From Ligustrum vulgare (lineage: Eukaryota; Streptophyta; Magnoliopsida; Lamiales; Oleaceae), in contig OY743190.1 in assembly GCA_963555705.1 (NCBI GenBank), positions 33,834,929 through 33,898,928 on the forward strand: a stretch of 64,000 nucleotides of DNA. The letters run 5' to 3'. Below the pieces are notes generated by a model. That model saw only the letters and a list, made by a program, of their open reading frames with translations. It searched no databases and was not told where the DNA came from. This document shows positions 1 through 10,329 of this stretch, piece by piece. Made by a program: the position numbers and the translations under genes. Positions within the stretch are counted from its first letter, which is position 1. Each line of letters opens with the position of its first letter.

Positions 1-1
1 T

Positions 2-1520
2 CGGAGAGCGCAAGAGGAAGGTCCATCGGAAACAAGTGTCCCACAACAAACAAATCAAGGGATAGTGCAAGAAAATGTGCAGCAACCTGGAGGAGAAAAT
101 CCCAACGGGGCAACTTTGCAGCAAGAAGCTCGAACGACTAATTACACGGCCGAACAAATAAACGAATTAATCCAAATAGCCGTAGCAGCAGCGCTGTCCA
201 CAAGAGGTATACAAGATCAGCGAGGAGAACCGGACGATCCAGCAGTTCCGGCACAAAACCCCACTCAGACGAACTTGAGGTTACCGGAAGAAAGCGGTGA
301 AATAGAACCAAGTAAGCAGGAAGAAAGCCGTCAACAAACTGACAACAAAACCTGGAATAATACCCACCTCAGGGATGCCCGAGAACGGAAGAAACGGGCT
401 AATCCGTTTACGAGAGAAATACTGGACGAACCTCTCCCAAAAAATTTCAAGTTGCCAAGCCTACCAGAGTATGATGGGGGTATCTGACCCTAGGGAGCAC
501 CTAGAACGTTTTGACAGCATGATGTTACTATATGGCTTCAACGACGCCATAACATGGCGAGTGTTCCTGACTACCCTAAAAGGCAGTGCTCAGTCTTGGT
601 TCTCTCAACTTCTTACCGACTCCATCTCCCATTTCGAAAGTTTCTTCGACCGTTTCCTCAAGAATTTTGCCAGTAGGAAGAGGTACAGAAAGACCAGTGG
701 ACAATTGATGACGGTCAAGCAGCAACATGGTGAGTCCCTCCGACATTACATCCAACGATTTAACAAAGAAGCGTTGGATGTCCCTAACCTCGATGCCAAG
801 TTGTCCACTGCAATCCTAACTAATGGGCTGAGACAAGGACGCTTCTTCATATCATTGACTAAGAGCCCACCGACCGACATTTCGGAGCTGCTGGCAAGAG
901 CAGAGAAATACTTCAATGTTGAGGAAGTACAAAAAGCAAAGGAGGAAACAGAAAAAGGCACTAAGAGGAAGGATCCAAAATGATCCCCTAAGGAAGATCC
1001 GAAGAAGCAAAAACAACGAGAGCCGAGCAAAGACTTTCGAGGCAAATATCAGCACTACACACCCATCAATGTCTCTCGACAGGAAGCAATCATGTAGGTC
1101 TCGACAGTAGTTACATGGCCAAAACCGTTGAAGATAGACGAACGGCACCCGATGAGCGGCGCATACTGCTGGTTTCACAAAGGACCGGGACACCGAACAG
1201 AATACTGCTACCAGCTGAAAGATGAGGTAGAATGCCTGATAAGATCTGGATATCTTGGACAATTCATAAAAAGAGAAAAATTCGAAGATGAAAGACAGCA
1301 ACGCGCCGCACCTCTAGAGCAAAGGCCGCCTGAGCATAACCAAATACGAAAACTCAACCCCCCACCAGGAGGAGTAATCACCGTCCTCACCGGGGGGCCT
1401 TCTTGTGGAGATAGTAGGTCGGCCAGGAAAGCATACCAACGAGATGTTCGGAGAAGAATCTCAGTATGGAACTGCATTGGAAATCCAGAGGTTATGCAGA
1501 TCAGTGGTTATCAGGACTAA
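2..1520 (+). pseudogene. gag of Tat-type Ty3/gypsy element (5' truncated by window, frameshifted)
   Basis: Capsid/nucleocapsid polyprotein. The frame is open from base 2 through a Gln/Asn-rich N-terminal part. It breaks near 478-486 in a G-run just after the PSLPEYDG motif and continues in another frame (VSDPREHLERF, then LKGSAQSWFSQL), the conserved retrotransposon gag domain. A stop at 980-982 ends that segment. A later piece (about 1128-1520) has the degenerate zinc-knuckle block YCWFHKGPGHRTEYC followed by the KDEVECLIRSGYL block typical of Tat Gag. The break in the G-run looks like a single-base insertion. Not functional. Confidence 0.85.
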
Positions 1521-1544
1521 TCGATCTCATTCATCGAAAGAGAC

Positions 1545-1931
1545 CTACCAGGAGTCCACTTCCCACATAACGATGCGGTTGATATATCTATGATGGTAGC
1601 AAATTTTGAGGTTAGGAGAACCCTATTTGACATTGGAAGCTCTGCAGATGTGCTATTTTACCCGGCTTATGAGAAGATGGGACTCGATCCGAAATACTTG
1701 AAGAAGGTGAGCACCCCCCTCGTTGGTTTTGGAGGAGTGATTAGAGCAAAAGGGGTCGTGGAGTTGCTGGTGTCCTTAGGTGAGGAACCACGGAGAAAAA
1801 AGAAAATGGCGAATTTCCTAGTAGTTCGAGCCCCATCCCTATACAATGCTATTCTTGGAAGACCGACGTTGAACCAGTTCCAAGCAATCTCCTCTACACT
1901 CCACTTGAAGGTCAAATTCCCAACAGTATAG
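1545..1931 (+). pseudogene. Retroviral-type aspartic protease of the Tat element
   Basis: Lies between gag and RT in the expected order. The active-site loop reads LFDIGSSADVLF, so the catalytic Asp is kept but the usual D-T-G/D-S-G is D-I-G. The second hydrophobic element YNAILGRPTLNQF is well preserved. The segment is out of frame with the preceding gag piece and ends at a stop before RT begins at about 1962. Confidence 0.82.
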
Positions 1932-1961
1932 GGGATAGGAGAAGTCAGGGGAGATCAGGCC

Positions 1962-3560
1962 ATGGCGAGAACATGTTTTGTAACGGATATACAGAAATGT
2001 TTGGCATCTGAAGGTGAACCTATGCAACAAAGAAACTCGGAGAAGAGAGACAGAGAGGCCCGATTCACAGCGAGACAAGATGAAGTTTTGAAAGTGTTAA
2101 TCTTAGACGCAGAAGATGAAACCAAAACCACCATAATTGGCGGAGCCTTGGGTGAAGAGTTGGAGCAGAAATTAAGCGCATTCCTAGTCGAGAATAAGGA
2201 GATATTTCAATGGAAACCATCAGACATGCCTGGTATCGACCCCAGTCTGGTCTCCCATCATTTGCGAGCAGATCCAGGAGTGAGACCAAAGAAGCAGAAG
2301 AAAAGGTCTATGGGAGCAAACAAATCAAAGATTGCAGAGCAAGAAGTCGACAAACTGTTGGAAGCTGGATACATTCGCAATGTTATGTACTCGGAATGGC
2401 TTGCAAATATTGTACTCGTTCCAAAAGCTGATGGCCATTGGATAATGTGCGTTTACTTCACAGATTTAAATAAGGCGTGTCCCAAAGACCCATTTGCCCT
2501 CCCGAGAATCGACTTGCTCGTGGACTTGACATTGGGATGCGAATGGCTCTCCTTTATGGATGCTTTTTCCGGGGTATAATCAGATTCGAATGGCCCAAGA
2601 TGAGGAGAAAACTAGCTTCGTGACTGATAGTGGCATTTATTGCTACCGTCTAATGCCATTTGGATTGAAGAATGCGGGGGCGACTTACCAGAGCCTAGTA
2701 AACCAGATGTTCAAAGGAATGATTGGGCAGAACATGGAAGTGTATGTTGATGATATGCTGGTCAAAACTCGTAAGGGAGGCTGCCACGTACGAGATTTGC
2801 AACAGGCAATCGATGTAATGAAAAAATTTGGAATGAAACTCAATCCCGCAAAATGCACTTTCGGCGTGCGATTTGGAAAATTCCTCAGGTACATGGTGTC
2901 CGAATGCCGTATAGAGATCAACCCAGAAAAAATAAAAGCAATTCAAGAAATGGCAGCCCCACGCAACATTCGGGAGATCCAGAGACTCACGGGAAGAATG
3001 GCAGCACTTAGCCGTTTCCTATCACGCGCAGCGGACAAAGGTATGCCTTTCTTCAAAATCCTTCGTAAATCAAAGAATTTTGATTGGACAGATGGATGCC
3101 AGATAGCTTTTGAGCAATTAAAGGATCACTTGTCGTCGCCACCACTGTTGGTAAAACCTGACGAGGGAGACCATTTACATCTCTACCTAGCAGTATCAGA
3201 TGAAGCAGTAAGTTCAGTGCTAGTGAAAGATGATGGAAAGTTGCAAAAGCCTGTTTATTATGTAAGTAAGATGTTGCACGGGGCTGAAGTCAGGTACACC
3301 GGAAAGGAGAAAATAGCACTCGCCCTCATCACAACGACCCGAAAGCTAAGGCCCTACTTACAATTGCACCAGGTGACAGTACTAACTGACCAACCTTTGC
3401 AACAGACATTAGCTAAACCAGATGCTTCAGGAAGAATGCTTAAGTGGTCCATCGAATTGAGCGAGTTTGGCCTTATCTACAAACCGAGGCCTGCCATCAA
3501 AGGGCAAGCGCTCGCAGATTTTGTGGTGGAATGCACGCATGCAGAAAGGAAACCAAAGAA
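1962..3560 (+). pseudogene. Reverse transcriptase and RNase H of the Tat element
   Basis: RT copies element RNA into DNA and the linked RNase H removes the RNA strand. Seen in order: a linker with FQWKPSDMPGIDP; the RT fingers motif (LVPKADGHWIMCVYFTDLNKACPKDPF in pieces); then a one-base frameshift near 2573 in a G-run after FMDAFSG. The other frame picks up at YNQIRMA, continues through YRLMPFGLKNAGATYQ, and reaches the intact catalytic box YVDDMLV at about 2743. Thumb/connection and the first RNase H follow (YYVSKMLHGAEVRYT, QPLQQTLAKP, KGQALADFVVE). Damage is light: the active site is intact but the ORF cannot be read through. Confidence 0.9.
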
Positions 3561-3570
3561 TGATAATGAT

Positions 3571-3834
3571 CAAGAATGGATGATACATGTTGACGGATCG
3601 TCATCATCTCAGGGAGGTGGCGCGCGGGCTTGGTTTTAAAAGACCCGACGGGACACGTGCACAACTTTGCACTCAGCTTTGAATTTCAGGCATCCAACAA
3701 CGAAGCAGAGTACGAAGCACTCTTGATGGGGATCAAATTGGCAGCCCAGGCAGGCGCTCGAAAAATAATGGCGCATAGCGACTCGCACTTGGTTGTGAAG
3801 CAAGTGAAAGGGGAGTATGAGGCATGAGAAAGTA
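3571..3834 (+). pseudogene. Second (archaeal-type) RNase H of the Tat element, 5' part
   Basis: Begins with WMIHVDGSSSSQGGGA, shifts one base near 3635, then reads LKDPTGHVHNF, NNEAEYEALLMGIKLA and SDSHLVVKQVKGEYEA. A second RNase H after the RT-linked one is diagnostic of the Tat lineage. A stop (TGA) follows the EYEA motif at 3825-3827. The domain is then cut by the LTR element inserted at 3835; the target-site copy AAGTA is 3830-3834. Confidence 0.85.
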
Positions 3835-4771
3835 TGATGTGATCCGGAAAAGACGTCAAAAATGAGAAATCAAGATACATGTAATTCAACAATATTCTAC
3901 ATAGGAAAATGAACAAGTTTCATGTTGGGCTCGAGTCAAGATTCAATTCACGTCAAAGGATCAGAAATCAGGGCAGAAGGGCCTTTACGGCCGTAACTTC
4001 CATAATTACGACTGTAACATCATCAGCGCACAATTTGGGCAGAACAGCGTTTACAGCCGTAACTTGGGTTTTCACGGCCGTAACTAATCCATGGAATTTC
4101 ACAGCCGTAAAGAATGATTTCACGGCCATAACTGAAGTTTGGTAATTTAACAATTCAGCAAGTATCTTATGGCCGTAAGGACAAATGTTACGGCCGTAAC
4201 AAACTAAACTACATTTTGATCTGAGACGCTATTACGGACATAAAGACAATTGTTATGGCCGTAATTCAAGTTACGCGTTTTTTTGGCCTTATTTTGCAGC
4301 TAGGATTAGTTGTTTATTTTTAGTTTTTAATTCTTTTGGTAATTTTGGTAATTTTGGCTATTTTAGCCTAATTAGGATTCTATTCAGACCTAGTTAGCAA
4401 CTAGGGTTTATTTTGCCTATTTATATGCTTTTCCATTGAAAGTAAAAAAAAAAAGATTTTGATGAATGAAAAATATATTGAGTGTTTTCTCAACATTGTT
4501 CTGGAGTTGAACAAACTTTGAATTTATCAAATATTGTGGGATATTTGCGGCGTTCAACAAATCGAACTTATCAAAGGCGTGGGCATCCTTTGTGGCATTC
4601 AAATCATTACGGTTCTTGTTTCCGAAAACAGGTATTGGGTTAAATATTCTCATGGTTCTTACGTCGTGAGGCTCGGGTTGTAGTGTTTTCGTCCATTCCA
4701 ACCTGAATTCGGAACTTTCCAAGTGTTATTCCGCGAGCTACGACGTGAACCCCCCTCCCGGATTCGCATCA
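3835..4771 (+). repeat. 5' LTR of non-autonomous element
   Basis: Near-identical to 9160-10103 over 937 bp. Carries about ten copies of a TTACGGCCGTAA-type palindrome (intact or degenerate) between about 3985 and 4265. A TTTATATGC box near 4419-4427 is a candidate promoter. Ends in the inverted terminal bases CATCA. Confidence 0.92.
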
Positions 4772-4773
4772 TA

Positions 4774-4790
4774 TGGTATCAGAGTTGGAC
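4774..4790 (+). other. Primer-binding site, initiator-Met tRNA type
   Basis: TGGTATCAGAGTTGGAC lies two bases after the LTR end and matches the usual plant retroelement site complementary to the 3' end of initiator tRNA-Met. Confidence 0.88.
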
Positions 4791-5389
4791 TCTGGATTCA
4801 GGTTTTTTTTTGTTTCTATTCTATCCAGTTTGATTTTGTGTTTTTATCATAGAGTCTACACAAAATCATCCATATCTTGTTCTTCGTGTCAGTAAATTTT
4901 TTTCATTATTTGATCCATACAAAAATCCATCAAAAATTCAATCTTGTTTATTTTATTCGATTCTTGTCCAAATCCTATCATGTTTGTTTTGCCGTGTTTG
5001 TTGTCAAATTTCAGATTTTAAAAAAAAAAATCTAAATTTTTTATTTTATTTATTTATTTAATCCTTAAATTCATCCATTATTCAAAAAAAAAAGGAAGTA
5101 TTGCAAAATTCAAGAACCACTTTCTTGAATTTCCTTAATTTCTTTATATTCCTTGTCTTCCAAGTCAAAATAAAAATTCATTATTAGTCTTTGTGTCAAA
5201 CTATTATTCCATTCCATTCCAGAATGTCCAAATTTCACGAAAATTCATAATCTAGGAAAGATAACCATCAATCTTCTTTGCTTGTCATGATGGAGAAATG
5301 GTTTGAGGAGTTAGCTGCAAAATTGGAAGCGAAATTTGATGCGAGATTAGATGCGAAGTTTGGGAAGGTTAAGAACTCAGTAGATATGC

Positions 5390-7867
5390 TGTAACGCCCC
5401 GAGTTCTAAATGCCCGGTTGGCCACGTCATCGTCTGATCAAATTTTTCAAATAATATTTTTGCAGAAGAAATAACTGAAATTCATTTTTGGCAACATTAA
5501 ATAAACGATAATGGTCGATAAAATTGAAAACATTTATGAAACATTTCGAAATAATAAATCGAGCCATTAATATTTTAAAAAAATTGACAATATCATAATT
5601 TCTCCAATAACTGAAATTCTCAAAATTATCCAATGTTTGGAAATACGGAGATTATTAAAATAAGATTTTCAACCGTTTAACGTCTATTGCCACAATCATC
5701 CATCACTTGCCACCCTCTCCGAGATCTGCAAATGTTGTTAAAATAGACATGAGCATTTCCTAGAAATACTCAGTAGACTCATCGCCAATTAATTAATTTA
5801 CAATATAATTGAACACATAAATGCAGGATCTTTAGAAATCATAGGGTGTGGGTTGCTCTTCTTATGAATTAAAGCACTTAGCTTCTTTTTGAAAATCATA
5901 GGCTCTTTAGAAATCATAGGGTGTGGGTTGCTCTTCTCGTCTCGTGCACATAAGGCACGTATGTTATGCATAACATCATCATTTATCTTGTAGCGGATTG
6001 GGCTCCCTCAAGGGGCCTTTTCCCAATCTTGCCCGCATACTCATATCATCATTATTCCCGACGAAGGAATACAGGCTCATTTTCATAAAAATGACTTTCA
6101 CAAGTCACATAACATACACATTCACATGCACTCATAATTTAAATCAATTAATAGGGGCGAGTCTACCTTAAACTTGACGAGTGCAAAGTTGAGCGGGAAA
6201 CGACTTCAATTCTTTAATTCTTCGTACGCTTCGTCTAGCCAATTAGAAGATTAAGTCGAATTAGTCTTTTGAAATTTATAGTTAAAATGATAAATTTACA
6301 ATTTGGGGACCGAAATTGATGATTTGAAAGTTGGGGGACCAAAATGAATATTTTGAAAGTTACGGGAGTAAAATGAATACTTTGAAAGTTAAGGAACTAA
6401 AATGAATATTTTTCAAAAGTTTAGTTGAAACTCAAAACGAAATATTAACTTATAGGGCTGAAAATAATAGATTTTAAAAATGAAGGGCCGATTAAACTCA
6501 TTTAAAACTTAAGGGCTGAAATTGACGATTTGAAACCAAAAGGGACTGAATTGAAACAATTTGGAACATGGGGACTAAAATTGCAATTTCTGAAAGTTAA
6601 AATATATACTCAGATCTTTTCTCTCTCTCACCATTCTCTCTCTCACTCAACGTAGACGACGCAGCGGCGGAGACAGAGAGGTGTAAATCCGTCCTTCGAC
6701 GGGCAAATCTGCCGGCGTAACACCGGAGCAAGGTGGCGGTGAGCGGCGGCGGTCGGAGTATGGTGCGAGTGTGAGGAAAATAGAAATGTTTTGGGTGATT
6801 TGATGTGCGAAATAAATGGTTAAACCGAGGTTGAAGATTGTGGTTTCCGGCGAGGAATTCAACTGTCTAGGTAAGTATTTGGCTTGGCTTATTCTGGGTT
6901 TTGATTTGGGTTTGGGCGGCGCAGGGGTGGTGACAGTGGTTGTTCATCAATGGAGGTAAAACTGTAGTAGGGCGTTGACTGGGTTACGGTGGTGATGATG
7001 ATTTGAGGTGGTGTTGCAGGCGGTTGGGTGGTGATTCTTGGTGGTGATGATGATAGATGGTTTTGGGGAGGTTGTGGCCGAGGGGTGATGGTGATGGTTT
7101 CGTGGGTGTGGTGTATTGGTGGTGGCTGGGTTGGTGTTGTGCAATGGGGATGGAGGTGAGTTGGAGGTTGGCCGACCGGCTGGGTCGTGGAAATGGTGGT
7201 GGTGCCTGCGTGTGGCTGCTGGAATTGCTGGAACTCAACTGCAGGGGGAGGGGAGGTCTGATGAAGATGAGGAGGTGGCTGGGTAGTGGGGGGGTTTGGC
7301 CGTGGTGATGATGGTTGTGGTGTGGGTGTTGATGGCGGTATAGGTGGTGGTGCTGCTGCAGGTGGTTGTAGGATTAGTGGGTGCAGCTGGTTGAGACTTG
7401 GCTGCTTGAAAGCTGTGAGGTGAGGAATGGAATTGAAGCTGGTTGCTGGACAGAAATGTGGGGTTTGATAATGTATAACGGAGTGGATTGGGTAATGTGA
7501 GGGGATGGATGTGATTGATGGATGGGAGTTGGTTGTGTAAAAAAACATAGACAAGCATTGCACGTAGTTCGAGAAGAATTTGTGCGCGAAATCAACTGGG
7601 TCGGAATAATGAAACTGATAAAATGAGGTTGATGAAATTTTGGAATTTAAAATGATTTTTGAGAATAATAATTTAAATAAATAAATAAAGTAATAAAATT
7701 TTGGAAACTCGGAATTTAATTTTAAAATCGAACGAACTCGATATTTCTCGACTTGGTTAGACGAACGCGTCGTGATGTTAACTAAAAAAAATGGATGAGA
7801 TCGCAGCGACTCCGTTTTCATGATTTTAAAATAATTATTAAATGCGTAAAAATTCTTGATCGCTACA
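5390..7867 (+). mobile_element. Solo LTR (about 2.5 kb) inside the unrecognised ORF
   Basis: Starts TGTAACGCCCCGAG and ends GATCGCTACA. Flanks are TATGC (5385-5389) and TATGA (7868-7872), a 4-of-5 target duplication. Removing it restores the reading frame of the host ORF. No coding domain inside. The last ~150 bp closely resemble the end of the solo LTR at 61348-63554 (shared AATTTAATTTTAAAATCGAACGA-like block and GCGTAAAAATTCT). Contains a degenerate ~30-bp tandem repeat and a GGT/GGTGAT-rich tract at 6960-7400. The long 5' LTR of chromovirus (Del/Tekay-like) elements often begins this way; the lineage is inference. Confidence 0.78.
6290..6600 (+). repeat. Degenerate ~30-bp tandem repeat in solo LTR
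   Basis: About nine imperfect units of the form GGGACTAAAATGAATATTTT followed by GAAAGTT, each about 28-37 bp. The units drift gradually in sequence. No coding content. Confidence 0.7.
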
Positions 7868-8859
7868 TATGAATAATGCAGAACTTGCTCAACGGCGTGA
7901 AAGGGAATATAGGCATAACCATAAACCTAGGATTGGGATTGGAGTTGATTGGGATGAAGAGATTAATGCGAGGGCGCTTTTGAAGAGTCGAACAGAAATT
8001 TATGAGGAAATGATGATGTATGAACGGAAGGCTAGAAAAGAAGCGAAGTTAAAAAAGAGGGAGAGTGAAAGGGAGGCTGAAGCTAAATTACAACAGGGTG
8101 AAAGTGAGATTGGAGGGGATTTAAAATTGGAGTGTCAGGATATGAATGTTGAAAAGAAGGAGGGAGACTTGAGGAACGAGTTGGAAGATAAAAAATTGTG
8201 TAGTATTGAGGAGGTGCCTAATCATGTCGATAAAATTATTTATGAGGAGGTGCATGAGCAAAAGCATGAGAAATTAGGAAAGGTGATTGAGCCCAGAAAT
8301 TTAGAAGTGGAGGTTGAGTGTGCGAAAAAAGAAATTGAAGTAGTTGATCAAACTCCGAGTCTTGAAGTACATAATAAAATTGTGGAAGAGGAGATTGAAA
8401 ATAACATTGTTGACAATGATAGGAATGAATTGGAAGTTGGGGTAGAAGTTCAACATTTGAATGTTGAAATTGTCAATAAAAATATTGAAGATGTGATTTA
8501 ATGTGAAAAATTAGAAGAAGTGGTTGAGAATAAAGAAGAGAATGAGCAAGAAAGTATATTGACTTTTGGAGGCGACGAGAAGGGTCTCGTGGTGGAAAAA
8601 AAGGCTGTGGAGGTTTTTTATCATGAGTACAAGGATCCATACCTTGTTCATGGAGACGCTAACATTTCCCTCCCCATTTTTTTTAAATATTTCTTGCAGG
8701 TTTATTGTGCATGGAAGTTTGATTTACATCAACCTTGGTCAATTCCCCTCGTGTTTCAATACCTTCTTGTCTACAAATTGGAGGAACGTCATTTATTGAA
8801 TGCATGTAAGGGATTCGACAATTTTCCGTTTGATCCAGGAGGTACAGTTTAATTTTTCA

Positions 8860-9159
8860 AGAACAACACCATGATTCGGGACGAATCATCCTAAAGAAGG
8901 AGGGAATGGTACGAATCAGGGTGGGCTTGACGGGAAAATCTATAATTCAATCCAAAACAAGAAGTCAACCAGGTTTGGAGAACGTCAAAGATCAAACATT
9001 GCTTGTACGAAGGTTTGAGGCTAAACCAAGTGAGCAAGCCAAGAACAGCTTTATGATTCGAGACGAATCATGTTAAAGGAAGAGGGGATGATGTGATCCG
9101 AAAAAGAAGCTAAGAACAATGTTACGATTCGGGACGAATCATCTTAAAGGAAGAGAGGA
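8860..9159 (+). repeat. Three diverged copies of the pre-LTR segment, ending in the polypurine tract
   Basis: The motif GATTCGGGACGAATCATC followed by TAAAG(G)AAGRGRGGATG occurs near 8873, 9055 and 9125. The second copy is followed by TGATGTGATCCG, the LTR start sequence, and the third directly abuts the real right LTR at 9160. The purine tract AAAGGAAGAGAGGA (9147-9159) is the functional primer site for plus-strand synthesis. The copies probably arose by slippage or aberrant reverse transcription at the LTR junction. Confidence 0.75.
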
Positions 9160-10103
9160 TGACGTGATCCGGAAAAGGCGTACAGAATGAGAAATCAAGA
9201 TACGGGAAATTCAACAATATTCTACATAGGAAAATGAACAAGTTTCATGTTGGGCTCGAGTCAAAATTCAATTCAAGTCAAAGGATCAGAAATCAGGGCA
9301 GAAGGGCCTTTACGGCCGTAACTTCCATAATTACGGCTGTAACATCATCAGCGCACAATTTGGGCAGAACAGCGTTTACGGCCGTAACTTGGGTTTTCAT
9401 GGCCGTAACTAATCCATGGAATTTCACGGCCGTGAGGAATGATTTCACGGCCGTAACTGAAGTTTGGTAATTTAACAATTCAGCAAGTATCTTACGGCCG
9501 TAAGGACAAATGTTACGGCCGTAACAAACTAAACTAAATTTTGATTCGAGAGGCTATTACGGCTGTAAAGACAATTCTTACGGCCATAATTCAAGTTACG
9601 CGTTTTTTTGGCCTTATTTTGCGGCTAGGTTTAGTTGTTTATTTTTAGTTTTTAATTCTTTTGGTAATTTTGGTAATTTTAGCTATTTTAGCCTAATTAG
9701 GATTCTATTCAGACCTAGTTAGCGACTAGGGTTTATTTTTCCTATTTATATGCTTTTCCATTGAATGTAAAAAAAAAAAAAAAGATTTTGATGAATGAAA
9801 AATATATTGAGTGTTTTCTAAACATTGTTCTGGAGTTGAACAAATTTCGAACTTATCAAATATTGTGGGATATTTGTGGCGTTCAACAAATCGAACTTAA
9901 CAAAGGCCTGGGCACCCTTTGTGGCGTTCAAACCATTATGGTTCTTGTTTCCGTATCGTAACGGGTCTTGGGTTTAATATACTCATGGTTCTTACGTCGT
10001 GAGGCTGGGTTGTAGTGTTCTCGTCCGTTCCAATCTGAATTCGAAACTTTCCAAGCGTTATTCCGCGAGCTACGACGCGGACCCCCCTCCCGGGTTCGCA
10101 TCA
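9160..10103 (+). repeat. 3' LTR of non-autonomous element
   Basis: 944 bp, starting TGACGTGATCC and ending TTCGCATCA; near-identical to 3835-4771 with scattered substitutions. Several palindromes that are degenerate in the left LTR are intact TTACGGCCGTAA here. Confidence 0.92.
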
Positions 10104-10320
10104 AAGTATGATGCGGAAATACTTACAAAAAGTACACGAAGAGTGTGCGAAGCTCACATCATTTGCTGTTGTGGAAATCCCACGAGAGGAGAACTTTGAA
10201 GCTGATGCTTTGTCTAAATTGGGAAATTCAGCATTACCCCGCAACAGTACTACTATATTCCTACAACAGCTCCAGCAATGAAGTATTGATGAAACTCTTC
10301 TGATTGCAAACCAACAGGGG
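10104..10320 (+). pseudogene. Second RNase H of the Tat element, 3' part, and linker
   Basis: Continuation of the domain split at 3834. After the second AAGTA copy (10104-10108) the frame resumes with RKYLQKVHEEC and reaches the conserved ENFEADALSKLGN block at about 10190-10225. An in-frame TGA near 10279 interrupts the linker to integrase, probably from a Trp codon. Joining the flanks at the target-site duplication restores continuity of the domain, which proves the insertion event. Confidence 0.83.
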
Positions 10321-10329
10321 GAGAAAAGC

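Larger units (their letters stand above)
5224..8852 (+). pseudogene. Unrecognised Glu/Lys-rich coiled-coil ORF of the non-autonomous element, split by a solo LTR
   Basis: I do not recognise this protein. It starts at the ATG at 5224, has one early stop (TAA at 5248-5250), and reads WFEELAAKLEAKF with repeated KFDARLDAKF heptad-like blocks to 5389. After the inserted LTR it resumes in frame at 7868-7872 (NNAELAQRREREYRH, then PRIGIGVDWDEEINARAL) and runs as a very charged Glu/Lys/Val region to a stop at 8499-8501. A further in-frame stretch to 8852 is more globular (VFYHEYKDPYLVHGD, FDLHQPWSIPLVFQYLLVY) and ends FDPGGTV. No zinc knuckle, protease or polymerase motif is visible. The position is that of gag in a normal element, so a structural or RNA-packaging role is possible, but this is inference. 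Confidence 0.6.
3835..10103 (+). mobile_element. Non-autonomous LTR retrotransposon with an unrecognised ORF, inserted in the Tat element
   Basis: Starts TGATGTGATCC and ends TTCGCATCA, with a perfect 5-bp target duplication AAGTA (3830-3834 and 10104-10108). LTRs are 3835-4771 and 9160-10103. The primer-binding site follows the left LTR and the polypurine tract precedes the right one, so it is a complete element. The internal 4.4 kb contains no gag, protease, RT or integrase; it carries one charged ORF, split by a solo LTR at 5390-7867. Without that insert the element is about 3.8 kb. It must have been mobilised by proteins from another element. Confidence 0.9.

Noticed and set aside
5427..5633. 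Asn/Phe-rich minus frame at the start of the solo LTR
   Set aside because: AT-driven composition in a non-coding LTR.
6889..7821. Long Pro/His/Ser-rich minus-strand frame (310 codons) in the solo LTR
   Set aside because: It is the complement of a GGT/GGTGAT-rich low-complexity tract; neighbouring frames are equally open and composition follows base bias. It lies inside an LTR with no coding expectation.
9761..10199. Small + strand frames in the right LTR and at the junction
   Set aside because: Chance frames in the LTR; the junction frame fuses LTR and host element sequence.
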